The position numbers and the translations under genes are program-made. A DNA stretch of 64,000 nt from positions 42,905-106,904 of the forward strand of contig NZ_JACIDU010000018.1 in assembly GCF_014196535.1 (NCBI RefSeq), read 5' to 3'. The DNA comes from Allorhizobium borbori (GTDB taxonomy: Bacteria; Pseudomonadota; Alphaproteobacteria; Rhizobiales; Rhizobiaceae). The notes beneath the pieces were generated by a model. It was not told the DNA's origin, did not search any database, and worked only from the letters and a program-made list of their open reading frames with translations. Positions 54,196-63,779 of this stretch are shown here, one piece after another. The first letter of the stretch is position 1; each line of letters begins with the position of its first letter.

Positions 54196-56655
54196 TCAGG
54201 GCTTCTTCGGCAGGGCGTAGGCGACGAGATAGTCGCCCGGCTGGGTCTGCATCAGATTATGACCGCCAGCGGCAATCACCACGAACTGACGACCGCTCTC
54301 GTTGGAGAGATAGGTCATGGGCGTGGCATTGCCCCCGGCCGGCAAACGTCCCTTCCAGAGGATGTCGCCGGTTGCCAGGCTCATCGCGCGCAAGGATTGT
54401 TCACCCGAAGCCGCGATGAAGACGAGACCCGACTTGGTGGTGATGGCGCCACCGAGGCCCGGAATCCCCATCTTGATCGGCAGGCTTGCCTTCAATTTGG
54501 TGCCGCCGATCGTGACGCCGCTGTCTTCGGCCGTGCCCGAACGTTTTGACCAGATGACCTTTTTCGTCGTCAGGTCGACGGCGGTCACCATGCCATAGGG
54601 CGGGGCAAGGCAGGGGGCGCCGAGGGGCGACATGAACGGCTTCAGTTCGGCGGCATAGGGAACACCCATCTGCGGAACATTGCCGCCGACGCTCGTGCCC
54701 GGTGAACCGTCCGCTGCCTTCAGGCCCATTGCATTGGCTTCGGGACGCGGGATAAGGCGCAGATACATCGGCACCCGGTTCCAGTTGGCGACGAGGAGTT
54801 TGCGCTCGGGGTCAAACGAACCCGAACCCCAGTTGTTGCCGCCCAGCGAGCCGGGGAAAAAGACGATCGGATCTTCGCCGGGCGGTGTCAGCGGGCCTTC
54901 CCAGCGAGCCTTGCGGTACTGAATTCGGCACCACATCATGTCGAACGGCGTTGCGCCCCACATGTCCGTTTCGTCGATGCCGGTCACCTTCAGCGGGTCC
55001 ACGCCAGAGAATTCGGGCATTTCGACGGAGAAGGGCTGTGTCTTCGAAAGACGCTCGGCTTCCGCGCCGCCCTGCGGAACCGGGAGTTCCTTGACCTCGT
55101 AAACGGGCTTGCCGGTGCGGCGGTCGAGGACGAAGTTCTGGCCCCGCTTGGTAAGCTGGACGAGAGCCGGCACGGTCTCGCCGTTGATCTTGAGATCAAT
55201 CAGGCTGGGTTGCGAACCGACATCCATGTCCCAGACATCGTAATGCGTGGTCTGGAATGTCCAGCGCACCGCGCCGGTCTCGGCATCGAGCGCCACGACA
55301 GAACCCGAGTACTTGTTGTCGAAATCGCGGCGATGCCCACCCCAGTAATCCGGGGTTGCGTTGCCGGTGGGCATGTAGACGAGGCCGAGTTCGTCGTCGG
55401 CGGAAATCGGCGCCCACGAATTCGGTGTGCCGCGCGTATACTCTTCGCCCGGCGCCGGTTCACCGTGGTAGGTGTCACGCCCCATGTCGAAGGCCCATGC
55501 GAAAGCTCCCGTCCGCGCATCGAATGCGCGGATGACGCCGGATGGCTCGTCGACCGACTGGCCATCGGAGATCCAGCCTCCGATCACGACCTTGCCGCGT
55601 ACAATCTGCGGTGCGGAAGAGACGTAGGAATAGCCCGGAATGACATGGCCAAGACCTTTCTTGAGGTCGATCTGGCCGTTGTCACCGAAACCTGTGCAGG
55701 GTTCGCCGGTTTCAGCATCGACGGCAAGCAGGCGGGCATCAACAGTCGGGCCGATGATGCGGCGGGTGCAAAGGGCGTGGCCGGCGCTGTTCTTCGGCTG
55801 ATCCGTCGCCGGATTGCCGCTTCCATCGACTTCATAATAGGCCACGCCGCGGCATGCGGCCGAACCCGTCACGCCCTGCAGGTTGACATGAGCATTGAAC
55901 CGCCAGCGCTCCTTGCCGGTTTCCGCGTCAAGGGCGACGATGTCGTTGCGCGGAGTGCAGAAGAACAGGCTGTCGGCCACCTTCAGAGGGGTAACCTCGA
56001 AGCGCCGGTTGGGGCCCTCCTGAGGCGGAAAATCACCGGTGCGGTAGGTCCAGGCAACTTGAAGTCCGCTGACATTTTCCGGGTTCAGTTGGGTCAGTGG
56101 TGAAAAGCGCGTACCATGCTGGTCGTTGCCGTAATAGTGCCATTCGCCTTCAGGCGAGGTGGGCGTGTATGGTTCCACCGGAGCGGGGAGTGCGTTGGCG
56201 GCCACCGTTTCGTGGATGTCGCCATGGATATAGCCCCAGCCCAGAAGGCCGGCGATTGACAGGGCGAACACACCTGCAACGGCCTTTCCTAACCCGGCAG
56301 AGCGCGGGCCGGAGATGACGCTGCGCTTGTAGGCCGGCGTCAGGAAGAAGAGCGCGAAAAGGAATGGCCCGAACAGGCGCGGGGTGAGCGTCCAGAAATC
56401 GACGCCGGTTTCATTGACCGCCCAAATCCAGGTGTAGGCCAGCATGGCCGCGTAGAGCCATCCGCCCCATGCGCTGCCACGCCAGACGAGGATTGCCGAT
56501 GCGATCGCGAGAAGACCGGTGATGACGAAGTACGGAGAGCCGCCGAGGGTGGCAAGTTGAGCGCCACCGAACGCATAAGCGGCGCCGATCAGGAACAGGA
56601 TGACGGCATAGATGCGCACCACGGTTCCGCCCGGCGTAAGTTTTGATGTTGACAT
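54196..56655 (-). CDS. gcd: Membrane-bound PQQ-dependent glucose dehydrogenase
   Basis: This 819-residue quinoprotein oxidises glucose to gluconolactone in the periplasm and reduces ubiquinone. The first 140 or so residues form five membrane helices (IYAVILFLIGAAYAFGG and four more). An eight-bladed PQQ propeller follows, with the family blocks GEWHYYGNDQHGTRFSPL, GTPNSWAPISADDELGLVYMPTGN and THYDVWDMDVGSQPSL, the last containing the catalytic Asp. No pqq biosynthesis genes are in the window. It probably acidifies the surroundings and may help phosphate solubilisation. Confidence 0.94.
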   Translation of the reverse strand: MSTSKLTPGGTVVRIYAVILFLIGAAYAFGGAQLATLGGSPYFVITGLLAIASAILVWRGSAWGGWLYAAMLAYTWIWAVNETGVDFWTLTPRLFGPFLFALFFLTPAYKRSVISGPRSAGLGKAVAGVFALSIAGLLGWGYIHGDIHETVAANALPAPVEPYTPTSPEGEWHYYGNDQHGTRFSPLTQLNPENVSGLQVAWTYRTGDFPPQEGPNRRFEVTPLKVADSLFFCTPRNDIVALDAETGKERWRFNAHVNLQGVTGSAACRGVAYYEVDGSGNPATDQPKNSAGHALCTRRIIGPTVDARLLAVDAETGEPCTGFGDNGQIDLKKGLGHVIPGYSYVSSAPQIVRGKVVIGGWISDGQSVDEPSGVIRAFDARTGAFAWAFDMGRDTYHGEPAPGEEYTRGTPNSWAPISADDELGLVYMPTGNATPDYWGGHRRDFDNKYSGSVVALDAETGAVRWTFQTTHYDVWDMDVGSQPSLIDLKINGETVPALVQLTKRGQNFVLDRRTGKPVYEVKELPVPQGGAEAERLSKTQPFSVEMPEFSGVDPLKVTGIDETDMWGATPFDMMWCRIQYRKARWEGPLTPPGEDPIVFFPGSLGGNNWGSGSFDPERKLLVANWNRVPMYLRLIPRPEANAMGLKAADGSPGTSVGGNVPQMGVPYAAELKPFMSPLGAPCLAPPYGMVTAVDLTTKKVIWSKRSGTAEDSGVTIGGTKLKASLPIKMGIPGLGGAITTKSGLVFIAASGEQSLRAMSLATGDILWKGRLPAGGNATPMTYLSNESGRQFVVIAAGGHNLMQTQPGDYLVAYALPKKP

Positions 56656-57122
56656 GATGGATTGCCTCGATTGACAGCCGGCGTGCCGATTTGTCGCATG
56701 GCGACGGGCTTGCCTGCCGAATAAGTTTCAAAAATGACTATGAGTTCATTTTTGTCAAGTGCGGCGCGAGCGGAAACGTCGCTTGTTGCTCCCGTCATCT
56801 GCTTTTTGGTGAAAATCACCGGACCCACGCGCACGGAATTGGATGAAGCGCTCGGGCAAGGTGAGCCGCACGATGGACAGGGTGACGGGTCACGCTGGCG
56901 TAAAGTGCCGTTGAACGCGGGCCATTCAACTGTCGCGCGTTAAACGCTTATATTATTGAAATAATCGAAATATTGTGGTCGCGATTGCTGATATGGAGCG
57001 CCGGAAAAGGCCTGTGCGGCAATCGGGTTCGTTGATTTTACGGTTGCCGGCTTTCGGGCATTCAGCCGCAGAATGAAGCGGGATGTGGCGCGTAACGGCA
57101 CCACATCCCGCGAAGGGCAACC
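56656..57122. other. Intergenic region pobA-gcd (467 bp)
   Basis: No gene was recognised; a 69-codon frame from 56734 has no ribosome-binding site or domain. The inverted repeat AAAAATGA-N8-TCATTTTT (56730-56753) overlaps a -35-like TTGACA on the minus strand, 98 bp before gcd, and may be its promoter/operator. At 57078-57111 an 11-bp stem (GCGGGATGTGG and complement) lies 12 bases past pobA and may end its transcript. Confidence 0.55.
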
Positions 57123-58292
57123 TCAGTAGGGCAAGCCGACATAATTCTCGGCAAGATCTTTCCGAGCGGTTTCCGATTCGGCGAGGTGGGCGAGCGTTGC
57201 ACGGCGCATCTGCTCCGCGAAGCTGTCTTCCCCTTCGAAACGGTGCAGCATCGTCGTCATCTGCCAGGAGAACCGCATTGCCTTCCAGATGCGACGCAAG
57301 GCGCGCTCAGAATAGCTGTCCACGCCGTTTTCGCTGCCATGTTTCAGCGCTTCGATCAGGGCCTGATGCAGGTAGAAAACATCCGAAACAGCGAGGTTCA
57401 GCCCCTTCGCCCCTGTCGGCGGTACGATATGGGCGGCATCCCCCACAAGGAACAACCGCCCCCACCGCAGCGGTTCCGATACGAAGCTGCGAAGCGGTGC
57501 GATGGACTTCTCGATCGAAGGGCCAGTGATCAGGCGTTCGGCCGCCTGCGACGGGATACGACGCTTGAACTCGCTCCAAAAGCGGTCGTCGGACCAGTCT
57601 TCCACTTTGTCGGCGAGTGGCACCTGAACGTAATAGCGCACCAGATTGGCGTTGCGCATCGATGCGAGCGCGAAGCCATGGGGGGAATTCGCATAGATCA
57701 ACTCGTCGTTGACGGGCGGGGTGCGCGAAAGAATGCCCAGCCAGCCGAAAGGATAAACCCTTTCGAATTCGCGACGCTTTTCTTCCGGTATGGTCTTTCG
57801 GCTGACGCCGTGGAAGCCGTCGCATCCCGCAACATAGGCGCAGGTCAGGGACTTGCGTTCGCCGTTCAGCGTGTATTCGACTTTCGCGACCGGGCCGTCG
57901 AGGTCAAGGATCTGCACATCTTCCACGCCGTGGATGATGGAGGTGCCCATCCTATCCTGCGCCTGATACAAATCCTGCGTCACTTCGGTCTGACCATAGA
58001 CCATGACCCGCTTGCCGGTCAGTTCCTTGAAGTCGATATGGACCATCAGGTCGGCATCGGTGATGTAGGTGCCATCATGCGGGAAGCCTTCCGCATCCAT
58101 CCGCGTGCCCACTCCGGCTTCCCGCAGCATTTCAACGGAACCCCACTCCAGAATACCGGCCCTGATGCGTGAAAGAACGTGTTCACGCGTGCTGCGTTCC
58201 AGTACGACCGTCGCAATGCCCGCACGGTTCAGAAGTTGAGACAGCAAAAGGCCCGAAGGCCCACCGCCAATGATGACGACCTGAGTATCCAT
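57123..58292 (-). CDS. pobA: 4-hydroxybenzoate 3-monooxygenase
   Basis: This 389-residue flavoprotein hydroxylates 4-hydroxybenzoate to protocatechuate with NADPH and O2. It starts MDTQVVIIGGGPSGLLLSQLLNRAG, the FAD motif, and keeps YVAGCDGFHGVSR and GRLFLVGDAAHIVPPTGAKGLNLAVSDV. The length matches characterised PobA (about 390-394). ATG 58292 has GGGAG seven bases upstream. It is divergent from pobR. The protocatechuate pathway itself is not in this window. Confidence 0.95.
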   Translation of the reverse strand: MDTQVVIIGGGPSGLLLSQLLNRAGIATVVLERSTREHVLSRIRAGILEWGSVEMLREAGVGTRMDAEGFPHDGTYITDADLMVHIDFKELTGKRVMVYGQTEVTQDLYQAQDRMGTSIIHGVEDVQILDLDGPVAKVEYTLNGERKSLTCAYVAGCDGFHGVSRKTIPEEKRREFERVYPFGWLGILSRTPPVNDELIYANSPHGFALASMRNANLVRYYVQVPLADKVEDWSDDRFWSEFKRRIPSQAAERLITGPSIEKSIAPLRSFVSEPLRWGRLFLVGDAAHIVPPTGAKGLNLAVSDVFYLHQALIEALKHGSENGVDSYSERALRRIWKAMRFSWQMTTMLHRFEGEDSFAEQMRRATLAHLAESETARKDLAENYVGLPY

Positions 58293-58387
58293 GAAAACGC
58301 TCCCAATTGTTCCCTCTGAACGATTTCTATCGGCTGGGCGCAGGCAAGCGAATGGACGAAGCGGGCATAAAATGGTACTAATCATGC

Positions 58388-59233
58388 ATGAAGTTGCAAT
58401 CGCAAATACCTGTTTTCAATCTGTTTGGAGAGACGGCGTCCTTTCCGGATGTGGTGCACTGTGAACGGATATGGGACCGGGCGCGCCTTCACGATTGGAA
58501 GATTGCGCCACACCGCCATCGACAGATGATGCAGATTTTCTTCGTGGAGCAGGGTGCCGCGCGCATCCGCGTCGACGGTGTTTCTTCGCGGCTTGAAGAC
58601 GGTGACTTTCAATTCATCCCGGCACAATCTGTTCACGATCTGGAAATCGTGCGCGGCAGCGAAGGTCTGGTGCTGTCCTTCCCGGTGGCGCTGGTTGCCG
58701 CGCTGCATAATACGGGGCTTGAGCGCCGTCTCGCCCGGTCTTTCGTCGCTCAGGCAGATGCGCGTGTGAGGCTGGTGCTTCGCCAGATCGCCACGACGTT
58801 TGCAGGAACGGACACCTATCGCGATTCGCTTCTGGTCGGATTGGCCCAAACCGCGCTGGCGGCTTCAGCCGAGATTGCTGCTCGTAGCGCCGAGGCCATG
58901 GAGCCTCTTCAGGAACGCCGCATGTTGGAGTTCGACAGACTGCTCGTCGAACATCTGGCTGCCGGCTGGGGGGCTGCGGAATTTGCGTTGGCCATGTCCA
59001 TCACCCCTGGCCATCTGAGCAGGATCTGTCGTGGTGCGACGGGACAGAGCGCATCACGGCATATCGAGGCAGCGAGGATGACGGAAGCCGGACGATTGCT
59101 GGCATTTACCCGCCTTTCCGTGGCCGAGATCGGCTATCGCCTGGGATATGCCGATCCGCCCTATTTCTCCCGTCGGTTCCGCGAAGCAACGGGCGAGACC
59201 CCTTCACAATATCGATCCAGGTATTCCGGGTAG
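58388..59233 (+). CDS. pobR: AraC family activator of pobA
   Basis: This 281-residue AraC/XylS regulator has an N-terminal cupin-like domain (HRHRQMMQIFFVEQGAARIRVDGVSSRLEDGDFQFIP) and two C-terminal helix-turn-helices (AEFALAMSITPGHLSRICRGATGQS, SVAEIGYRLGYADPPYFSRRFREATGETP). It lies divergently, 95 bp from pobA. In rhizobia, AraC-type PobR activates pobA with 4-hydroxybenzoate. The name is given on context and family together. Confidence 0.85.
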   Translation: MKLQSQIPVFNLFGETASFPDVVHCERIWDRARLHDWKIAPHRHRQMMQIFFVEQGAARIRVDGVSSRLEDGDFQFIPAQSVHDLEIVRGSEGLVLSFPVALVAALHNTGLERRLARSFVAQADARVRLVLRQIATTFAGTDTYRDSLLVGLAQTALAASAEIAARSAEAMEPLQERRMLEFDRLLVEHLAAGWGAAEFALAMSITPGHLSRICRGATGQSASRHIEAARMTEAGRLLAFTRLSVAEIGYRLGYADPPYFSRRFREATGETPSQYRSRYSG

Positions 59234-59373
59234 CGGTCTGATTAATTTGATTGGCCTTGCGGCGCTTCGTCCACTATGCGGAGGCGTTGCTGATGAAACG
59301 ATTGGCTCTCCGGTAATTTTCTCTCGACTTTAGACTTGCCTCCGGATTGAATAGTCAGGCCTCAGGAGGGCTC

Positions 59374-59883
59374 ATGAACAAGGACCATTTCGATCTTCAG
59401 CGCTGTGTTGGTGCGTTGAGCACCAGCTTTTCGAGCCGTCTGGGTGCAGGAGCTTCGCAGGAATATCATCGCCGGTTCGGTATCGGGGTTGTCGAATGGC
59501 GGGTTCTTTGCCATCTCGCTGTCGAACCCTGGTCCAACATCATCGCCATGGCGAACTCAATCGGACTGGACAAGAGTTCGGTCAGCAGAGCGCTTTCCGG
59601 CATGGAGGCCGATGGTCTTGTTACCGTTCGCGACGGTGCCAGACGTAAGCGCGAAGTGGCGCTCACGGATGCGGGACTGGATCTGCACCGCAGGGTACTG
59701 CCCATTGCCCGCGCCCGCGAAGCCGCCGTGCTGCAGGGCTTCACGGCGGAGGAGTTTGAGACGCTTCTCAACTATTTTCACCGGTTGATTGGCAACCTCC
59801 CGCATGTCGAGGAGGATGCCCAGATCCGGTCGGCTCAAGACAGCGAAGGAAGTGGCGCGGCTTTGAGCAACCGATCTTCCTGA
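59374..59883 (+). CDS. MarR family transcriptional regulator
   Basis: This 169-residue regulator has the MarR winged helix (NIIAMANSIGLDKSSVSRALSGMEADGLVTVRDGARRKREVALTDAGLDLH). ATG 59374 follows AGGAGGGCTC. It is convergent with the NIPSNAP-flavoprotein-AAHS operon and overlaps its last gene by 49 bases tail to tail. MarR proteins beside aromatic pathways often respond to the substrate or its CoA ester; here the target is inferred. Confidence 0.88.
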   Translation: MNKDHFDLQRCVGALSTSFSSRLGAGASQEYHRRFGIGVVEWRVLCHLAVEPWSNIIAMANSIGLDKSSVSRALSGMEADGLVTVRDGARRKREVALTDAGLDLHRRVLPIARAREAAVLQGFTAEEFETLLNYFHRLIGNLPHVEEDAQIRSAQDSEGSGAALSNRSS

Positions 59884-60173
59884 GCCACGATAAGGTGACC
59901 TGAAGCCTTCAGGTAGGCCGGAAAATCGGGATGGGTATCGCGCGCGTTCCAGCGAGCCTCCATGTCGGCGAGATCGCGGTAGGCCCAGAGGTGAACGACC
60001 TGATTGAGCGGTCCGACGGTGCTCGTGTAGAAGCCGATCGGAGCGCCGAGGGTTTCTATCAGCACCGGCATGGCGAGCCGGTCGAAAACTTCGAGAAACT
60101 CGCCCATCTTGCGAGGAGCGATCGTGTAATAGCGCAGGTTGACCAGCGGACGGTCGGTCGGGGCAGTAAACAT
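59835..60173 (-). CDS. NIPSNAP family protein
   Basis: This 112-residue protein is a single dimeric alpha/beta-barrel domain of the NIPSNAP type (VNLRYYTIAPRKMGEFLEVFDRLAMPVLIETLG, NQVVHLWAYRDLADMEARWNA). ATG 60173 has GAGGAA upstream. It is the last gene of the AAHS/flavoprotein operon, ten bases after the flavoprotein stop. Similar small proteins are common in catabolic operons, but their activity is not settled. Confidence 0.8.
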   Translation of the reverse strand: MFTAPTDRPLVNLRYYTIAPRKMGEFLEVFDRLAMPVLIETLGAPIGFYTSTVGPLNQVVHLWAYRDLADMEARWNARDTHPDFPAYLKASGHLIVAQEDRLLKAAPLPSLS

Positions 60174-60183
60174 TGGGTATTCC

Positions 60184-61905
60184 TCATTCCGCCGCGAGCT
60201 TGCGGTCACTGTCATTGATCTTGCCGGCGATGGACAGCGCGGCGACATAGCCAAAGGTCATGGCCGGTCCAATGGTGATGCCCGCACCGGGATAGGCTCC
60301 GCCCATAATGGAAGCAGCGTCGTTGCCGGCCGCCCAGAGGCCCGGGATTGGCTTGCCATGGTCGTCAAGCACGCGTGACTGGGTGTCGGTCACCAATCCG
60401 GGGAAGGTGCCAAGGTCGCCCATGATGATGCGCAGCGCATAGAACGGTCCCTGCTCCACAGGGGCGACGTTCGGATTGGGCTGGTTGTTGGCATCACCCA
60501 GATAGCGGTTGAAGCCGGAGGTGCCGCGTCCGAACTGTCGATCTTCGCCCAGGCGCGCGCCTTCATTATAGGTTTTCACTTCCTCAGCGAACGCCCTGGC
60601 ATCGACCCCGATCCGGCTGGCAAGCTCCTCAAGCGTCTTGCCGCTTTTCAGATAGCCCGAGCGCAGATGCGGACCGAGCGGCATTGGGTAGGGCTTGACA
60701 TAGCCGATGCCGTATTTCCGGATTGTCCGGTGATCGGCAATCAGCCAGGCCTCGGTTTTACCCTTGCCGCGGCAGGCTTCGATCATTGCGGCGCCGACAT
60801 CGTGATAGGACAGGCTCTCGTTCACAAAACGCCGTCCGGAGGCGGTGACCATGATGAAGCCCGGCTTGTAACGGTCGACGAGATGCGGGAACGCGACCTC
60901 GCCTCCGGGGAAGGGAACCTTGGACACAGGCATCCAGGCGGCGGCATTGGGCAGGCCCTCCGACAGATGCCCGCCGACGGTTTCGCCCAGAGCAATGCCG
61001 TCGCCGGTATTGCCTTCCGGAACCGGCGTGAAATGCTCGCCACCTTCCTTGACATGGGAGTAATGCTCCGCGATCCGTTTGCTGTCGCGGGCAAAACCGC
61101 CGGCAGCGAGAACCACGCCTTTTTTCGCCGGAACGGCAAGGCGCTGCCCGCCGATTGTTGCGACGACGCCGATGACGCGACCGTCTTTCCTGATCAGTTC
61201 GGTAACCGGCGCATCGGTGACAATCTCGATGCCGAGATCCAGCGCCGACTTGGAGAGTGCCGCCGCAAGTGCATTGCCTGAGGTGAGTTGAACGCCTCGA
61301 CCGTAGCGCAGAAGATGCCACATATGAACGGTCAGGCGCTTCGCCACATAGGCGGCGGAGATCGGCGACTTGGTGAAATTGAAGAAATGCTTCAGGTCGT
61401 TGTTCGAGGAGTTGAACATCATCCCCATGAAGGTGATGGTCTTCAGCGGTTGCCGCAGACGCCGGAACTCCTTTCCGAGCCGTCGCCCGTCATAGGCCGC
61501 AGCGGTGACCGACCGCCCGATCTGCACGCCGCCCGGTTGTTCCGGATGATAGTCCGGATAGAGCGTGCGAACGAATTTGGCTTCGGTCTCCTTTTCCATG
61601 AAGCGCAGCATTTCCGGGCCGTAGTCCAGATAGGCATCGATGAAGTCGGCATCGTATTTGTTGCCAGCCTCGCCCCTCATGTAAGTGTGCACGGCGGCTC
61701 GGTCTTCCCGAATGCCTTCCGCCTGGTAATGCGGGTTTCCGGGAATCCAGATCACGCCACCGGAAAAGGCCGTCGTGCCGCCGAAAACAGGCGCCTTCTC
61801 CAGCACAACAACGGAAAGGCCCGATTTCTTTGCGGTAATCGCTGCGGTAAGACCGGCCGCGCCGGAACCGACGACAACAACGTCATAGGTTTGTTGAAGA
61901 GACAT
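60184..61905 (-). CDS. FAD-dependent dehydrogenase, KstD/fumarate reductase-like
   Basis: This 573-residue flavoprotein has the FAD motif VVVVGSGAAGLTAAITAKKSGLSVVVLEK at the start, then GGTTAFSGG. The conserved C-terminal FAD block is GLWAAGNDAASIMGGAYPGAGITIGPAMTFGYVAA. The family includes 3-ketosteroid delta-1-dehydrogenases and related desaturases that introduce a C=C bond next to a carbonyl. The operon with an aromatic acid transporter suggests a ring-containing or hydroaromatic acid as substrate rather than a steroid. It starts 13 bases after the transporter stop. Confidence 0.85.
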   Translation of the reverse strand: MSLQQTYDVVVVGSGAAGLTAAITAKKSGLSVVVLEKAPVFGGTTAFSGGVIWIPGNPHYQAEGIREDRAAVHTYMRGEAGNKYDADFIDAYLDYGPEMLRFMEKETEAKFVRTLYPDYHPEQPGGVQIGRSVTAAAYDGRRLGKEFRRLRQPLKTITFMGMMFNSSNNDLKHFFNFTKSPISAAYVAKRLTVHMWHLLRYGRGVQLTSGNALAAALSKSALDLGIEIVTDAPVTELIRKDGRVIGVVATIGGQRLAVPAKKGVVLAAGGFARDSKRIAEHYSHVKEGGEHFTPVPEGNTGDGIALGETVGGHLSEGLPNAAAWMPVSKVPFPGGEVAFPHLVDRYKPGFIMVTASGRRFVNESLSYHDVGAAMIEACRGKGKTEAWLIADHRTIRKYGIGYVKPYPMPLGPHLRSGYLKSGKTLEELASRIGVDARAFAEEVKTYNEGARLGEDRQFGRGTSGFNRYLGDANNQPNPNVAPVEQGPFYALRIIMGDLGTFPGLVTDTQSRVLDDHGKPIPGLWAAGNDAASIMGGAYPGAGITIGPAMTFGYVAALSIAGKINDSDRKLAAE

Positions 61906-61918
61906 GTTCAGCTTCCTT

Positions 61919-63259
61919 TCATTCGGCTGCGAGAGGTTGCGGTTCGGGAGCGTGTTGCTGGGCCCGAACGAGCAGTGCTGCGCTGCCGGCGATTACAAGG
62001 GGAATGGCAAAAATGGCGAGCAGTGCGGCAAGGCCCAGTCCCTGACCGATCAGGATGCCGCCGAGCATGGGCCCGATTACGGCGCCCAGACGTCCGATAC
62101 CCATGGCCCAGCCAATACCCGTCGAACGAATCTCGGTGGGATAGAGCACGGCTCCGAGTGCGTAGAACGAATTGAAGCCGCCATTGGTGGTGAAACCGGC
62201 GCAGAAGGCCAGTGCCAGCGTGACCGCAAGGGAGGCCGTGACATAGCCGAAGATCGCGACAACAGCCGCACCGGCGACGAGCGCAATGCATGTGACGCGT
62301 TGCAGGCCAAAGCGGGTTCCGCAGGCACCGATCACCAGTGTTCCAATGAAGCCGCCGAGGTTGAAAAGCGCGCCCGCGTAGATCGCCTTGTCGACGGGCA
62401 GACCCGATTGCACCGAAAGCTGGGTGATCCAGGACACGAGGAAATAGAAGGTCATGAAGCCCATGATGATCGCCAGCCACAATGCCAGTGTGGCGACAAA
62501 GCGTCCCTCCGCGAAGATCGCGCCGACCGAGGTCTTGGTTGCCGCGATGCGGGGTGGCAATACGGCGACAGGCGCTTCGCCGAGGCGGCGCAGGACCTTG
62601 TTGAGTTTTTCAAGCGCTCTCGCGGGCTGTACCCGCTTGAGGTAGTCGATCGATTCCGGCAGAATCAGCACAACGAATGGCAGAACGACGAGCGAAACGA
62701 GCCCGGCAGCCATCAATGCGCCGTGCCAGCCCCAGACAGGCAGGAAATGGGCAATGGTCACCCCGGTCACGACTGCACCCAGCGGGTATCCGGCGATGGC
62801 GATTGCCACGACCATGCCCTGCTGGCCTTTCGGGGCGAAATCTGCTGCCATTGTCGTTACACTGGCAAGAAAGGCACCAACCGACATGCCGATGATCGTG
62901 CGAAGCGCGATCAGTTCGTAGACATTCCGTGCCTGGCTCGACGCCAGCATGGCGATTGTGATCACCGTCAGCAGCGTGATGATCAGTGGCCGGCGCCCGA
63001 ATTTGTCGGCGATCGGTGCAATGAACAGTCCGCCGACAGCCATGCCCGCCAACGAGGCCGAGAAGACCGTTCCCAGCATTTCCGGGCTGAGTTGCCAGGC
63101 GCTCTTCAGGACCGGCGCGACATAGGACATGATCACGATGTCCATCCCGTCGATGGCATTCAGCAGGAAACAGATGAAGACGACTGCAATGCGCAGAGGC
63201 GTCCAGCCGCCGCTTTCACCAGTGTGATGGCCTGTAACAAGCCCCGCTCCATGTGCCAT
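61919..63259 (-). CDS. MFS aromatic acid:H+ symporter (AAHS family)
   Basis: This 446-residue protein has about twelve helices and the AAHS signature DGMDIVIMSYVAPVLKSAW near helix 1, plus PIADKFGRRPLI in the helix 2-3 loop. It resembles PcaK and BenK, which take up hydroxybenzoates and benzoate. It is the first gene of an operon with the flavoprotein and NIPSNAP genes, so it probably imports their substrate. Confidence 0.9.
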   Translation of the reverse strand: MAHGAGLVTGHHTGESGGWTPLRIAVVFICFLLNAIDGMDIVIMSYVAPVLKSAWQLSPEMLGTVFSASLAGMAVGGLFIAPIADKFGRRPLIITLLTVITIAMLASSQARNVYELIALRTIIGMSVGAFLASVTTMAADFAPKGQQGMVVAIAIAGYPLGAVVTGVTIAHFLPVWGWHGALMAAGLVSLVVLPFVVLILPESIDYLKRVQPARALEKLNKVLRRLGEAPVAVLPPRIAATKTSVGAIFAEGRFVATLALWLAIIMGFMTFYFLVSWITQLSVQSGLPVDKAIYAGALFNLGGFIGTLVIGACGTRFGLQRVTCIALVAGAAVVAIFGYVTASLAVTLALAFCAGFTTNGGFNSFYALGAVLYPTEIRSTGIGWAMGIGRLGAVIGPMLGGILIGQGLGLAALLAIFAIPLVIAGSAALLVRAQQHAPEPQPLAAE

Positions 63260-63779
63260 AAGTCCCTCCCAAAAAATGGACGATCAAAAGCGGTCGCGGA
63301 ACTTGCGCGCCGCAACGGGTCCATTGATCTGTGTCGATAAAACCTCCGCCTGCGACCTCCTGCCGCAGCCTTTCATTATTCTGTATTCACGACGCGGCAG
63401 CGCGTCAAATGTTTTGTTGTGATCGCAACACAAAACATTTATCAAGAATTGGAAGGCTGTGGTGAGGCGGCTTTGGAGAGAGGGATATGGGTGATCCTGT
63501 GCGTTGACACGATCCGCCGATGAAGGCTGCAACCTTTGTCATCGGCGGGGGACGATGCCCGATCCGTTGATGCTGCCGTGATCGGCCAGCAGAAATTCTC
63601 GACCGTTCTGCGCTGCGCCCCGCGTTCCGTGCTTGCAACGTCGGCGGCCTGTGTTTGCTACGTCCTTGTGCTTTCAGTCCGGAATCCGGCGTGATGAATG
63701 TCGGCCCGGGATTTCGTTGTGAGTGATAGATGACTGATTTTTCGCGCATCTCCGCGTTGGTTGAAGAGGGCTGTTGAAA
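63260..63779. other. Intergenic region AAHS-pntA (520 bp)
   Basis: No gene was recognised. It must hold the promoter of the AAHS operon and probably that of pntA. A palindrome at 63407-63440 is annotated separately; the rest shows no obvious structure. Confidence 0.5.
63407..63440. promoter_or_regulatory. Operator-like palindrome before the AAHS operon
   Basis: AAATGTTTTGT (63407-63417) and its exact complement ACAAAACATTT (63430-63440) flank 12 bases that hold a further GTTG/CAAC pair. It lies about 150 bp upstream of the AAHS start. The MarR protein encoded at the other end of the operon is one candidate binder. Confidence 0.5.

Noticed and set aside
56734..56943. A 69-codon ORF in the gcd-pobA gap
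   Set aside because: It starts inside an inverted repeat, has no ribosome-binding site and no recognisable domain.
61904..63340. A 478-codon open frame on the plus strand
   Set aside because: It is antisense to the AAHS transporter and has mirror composition only.
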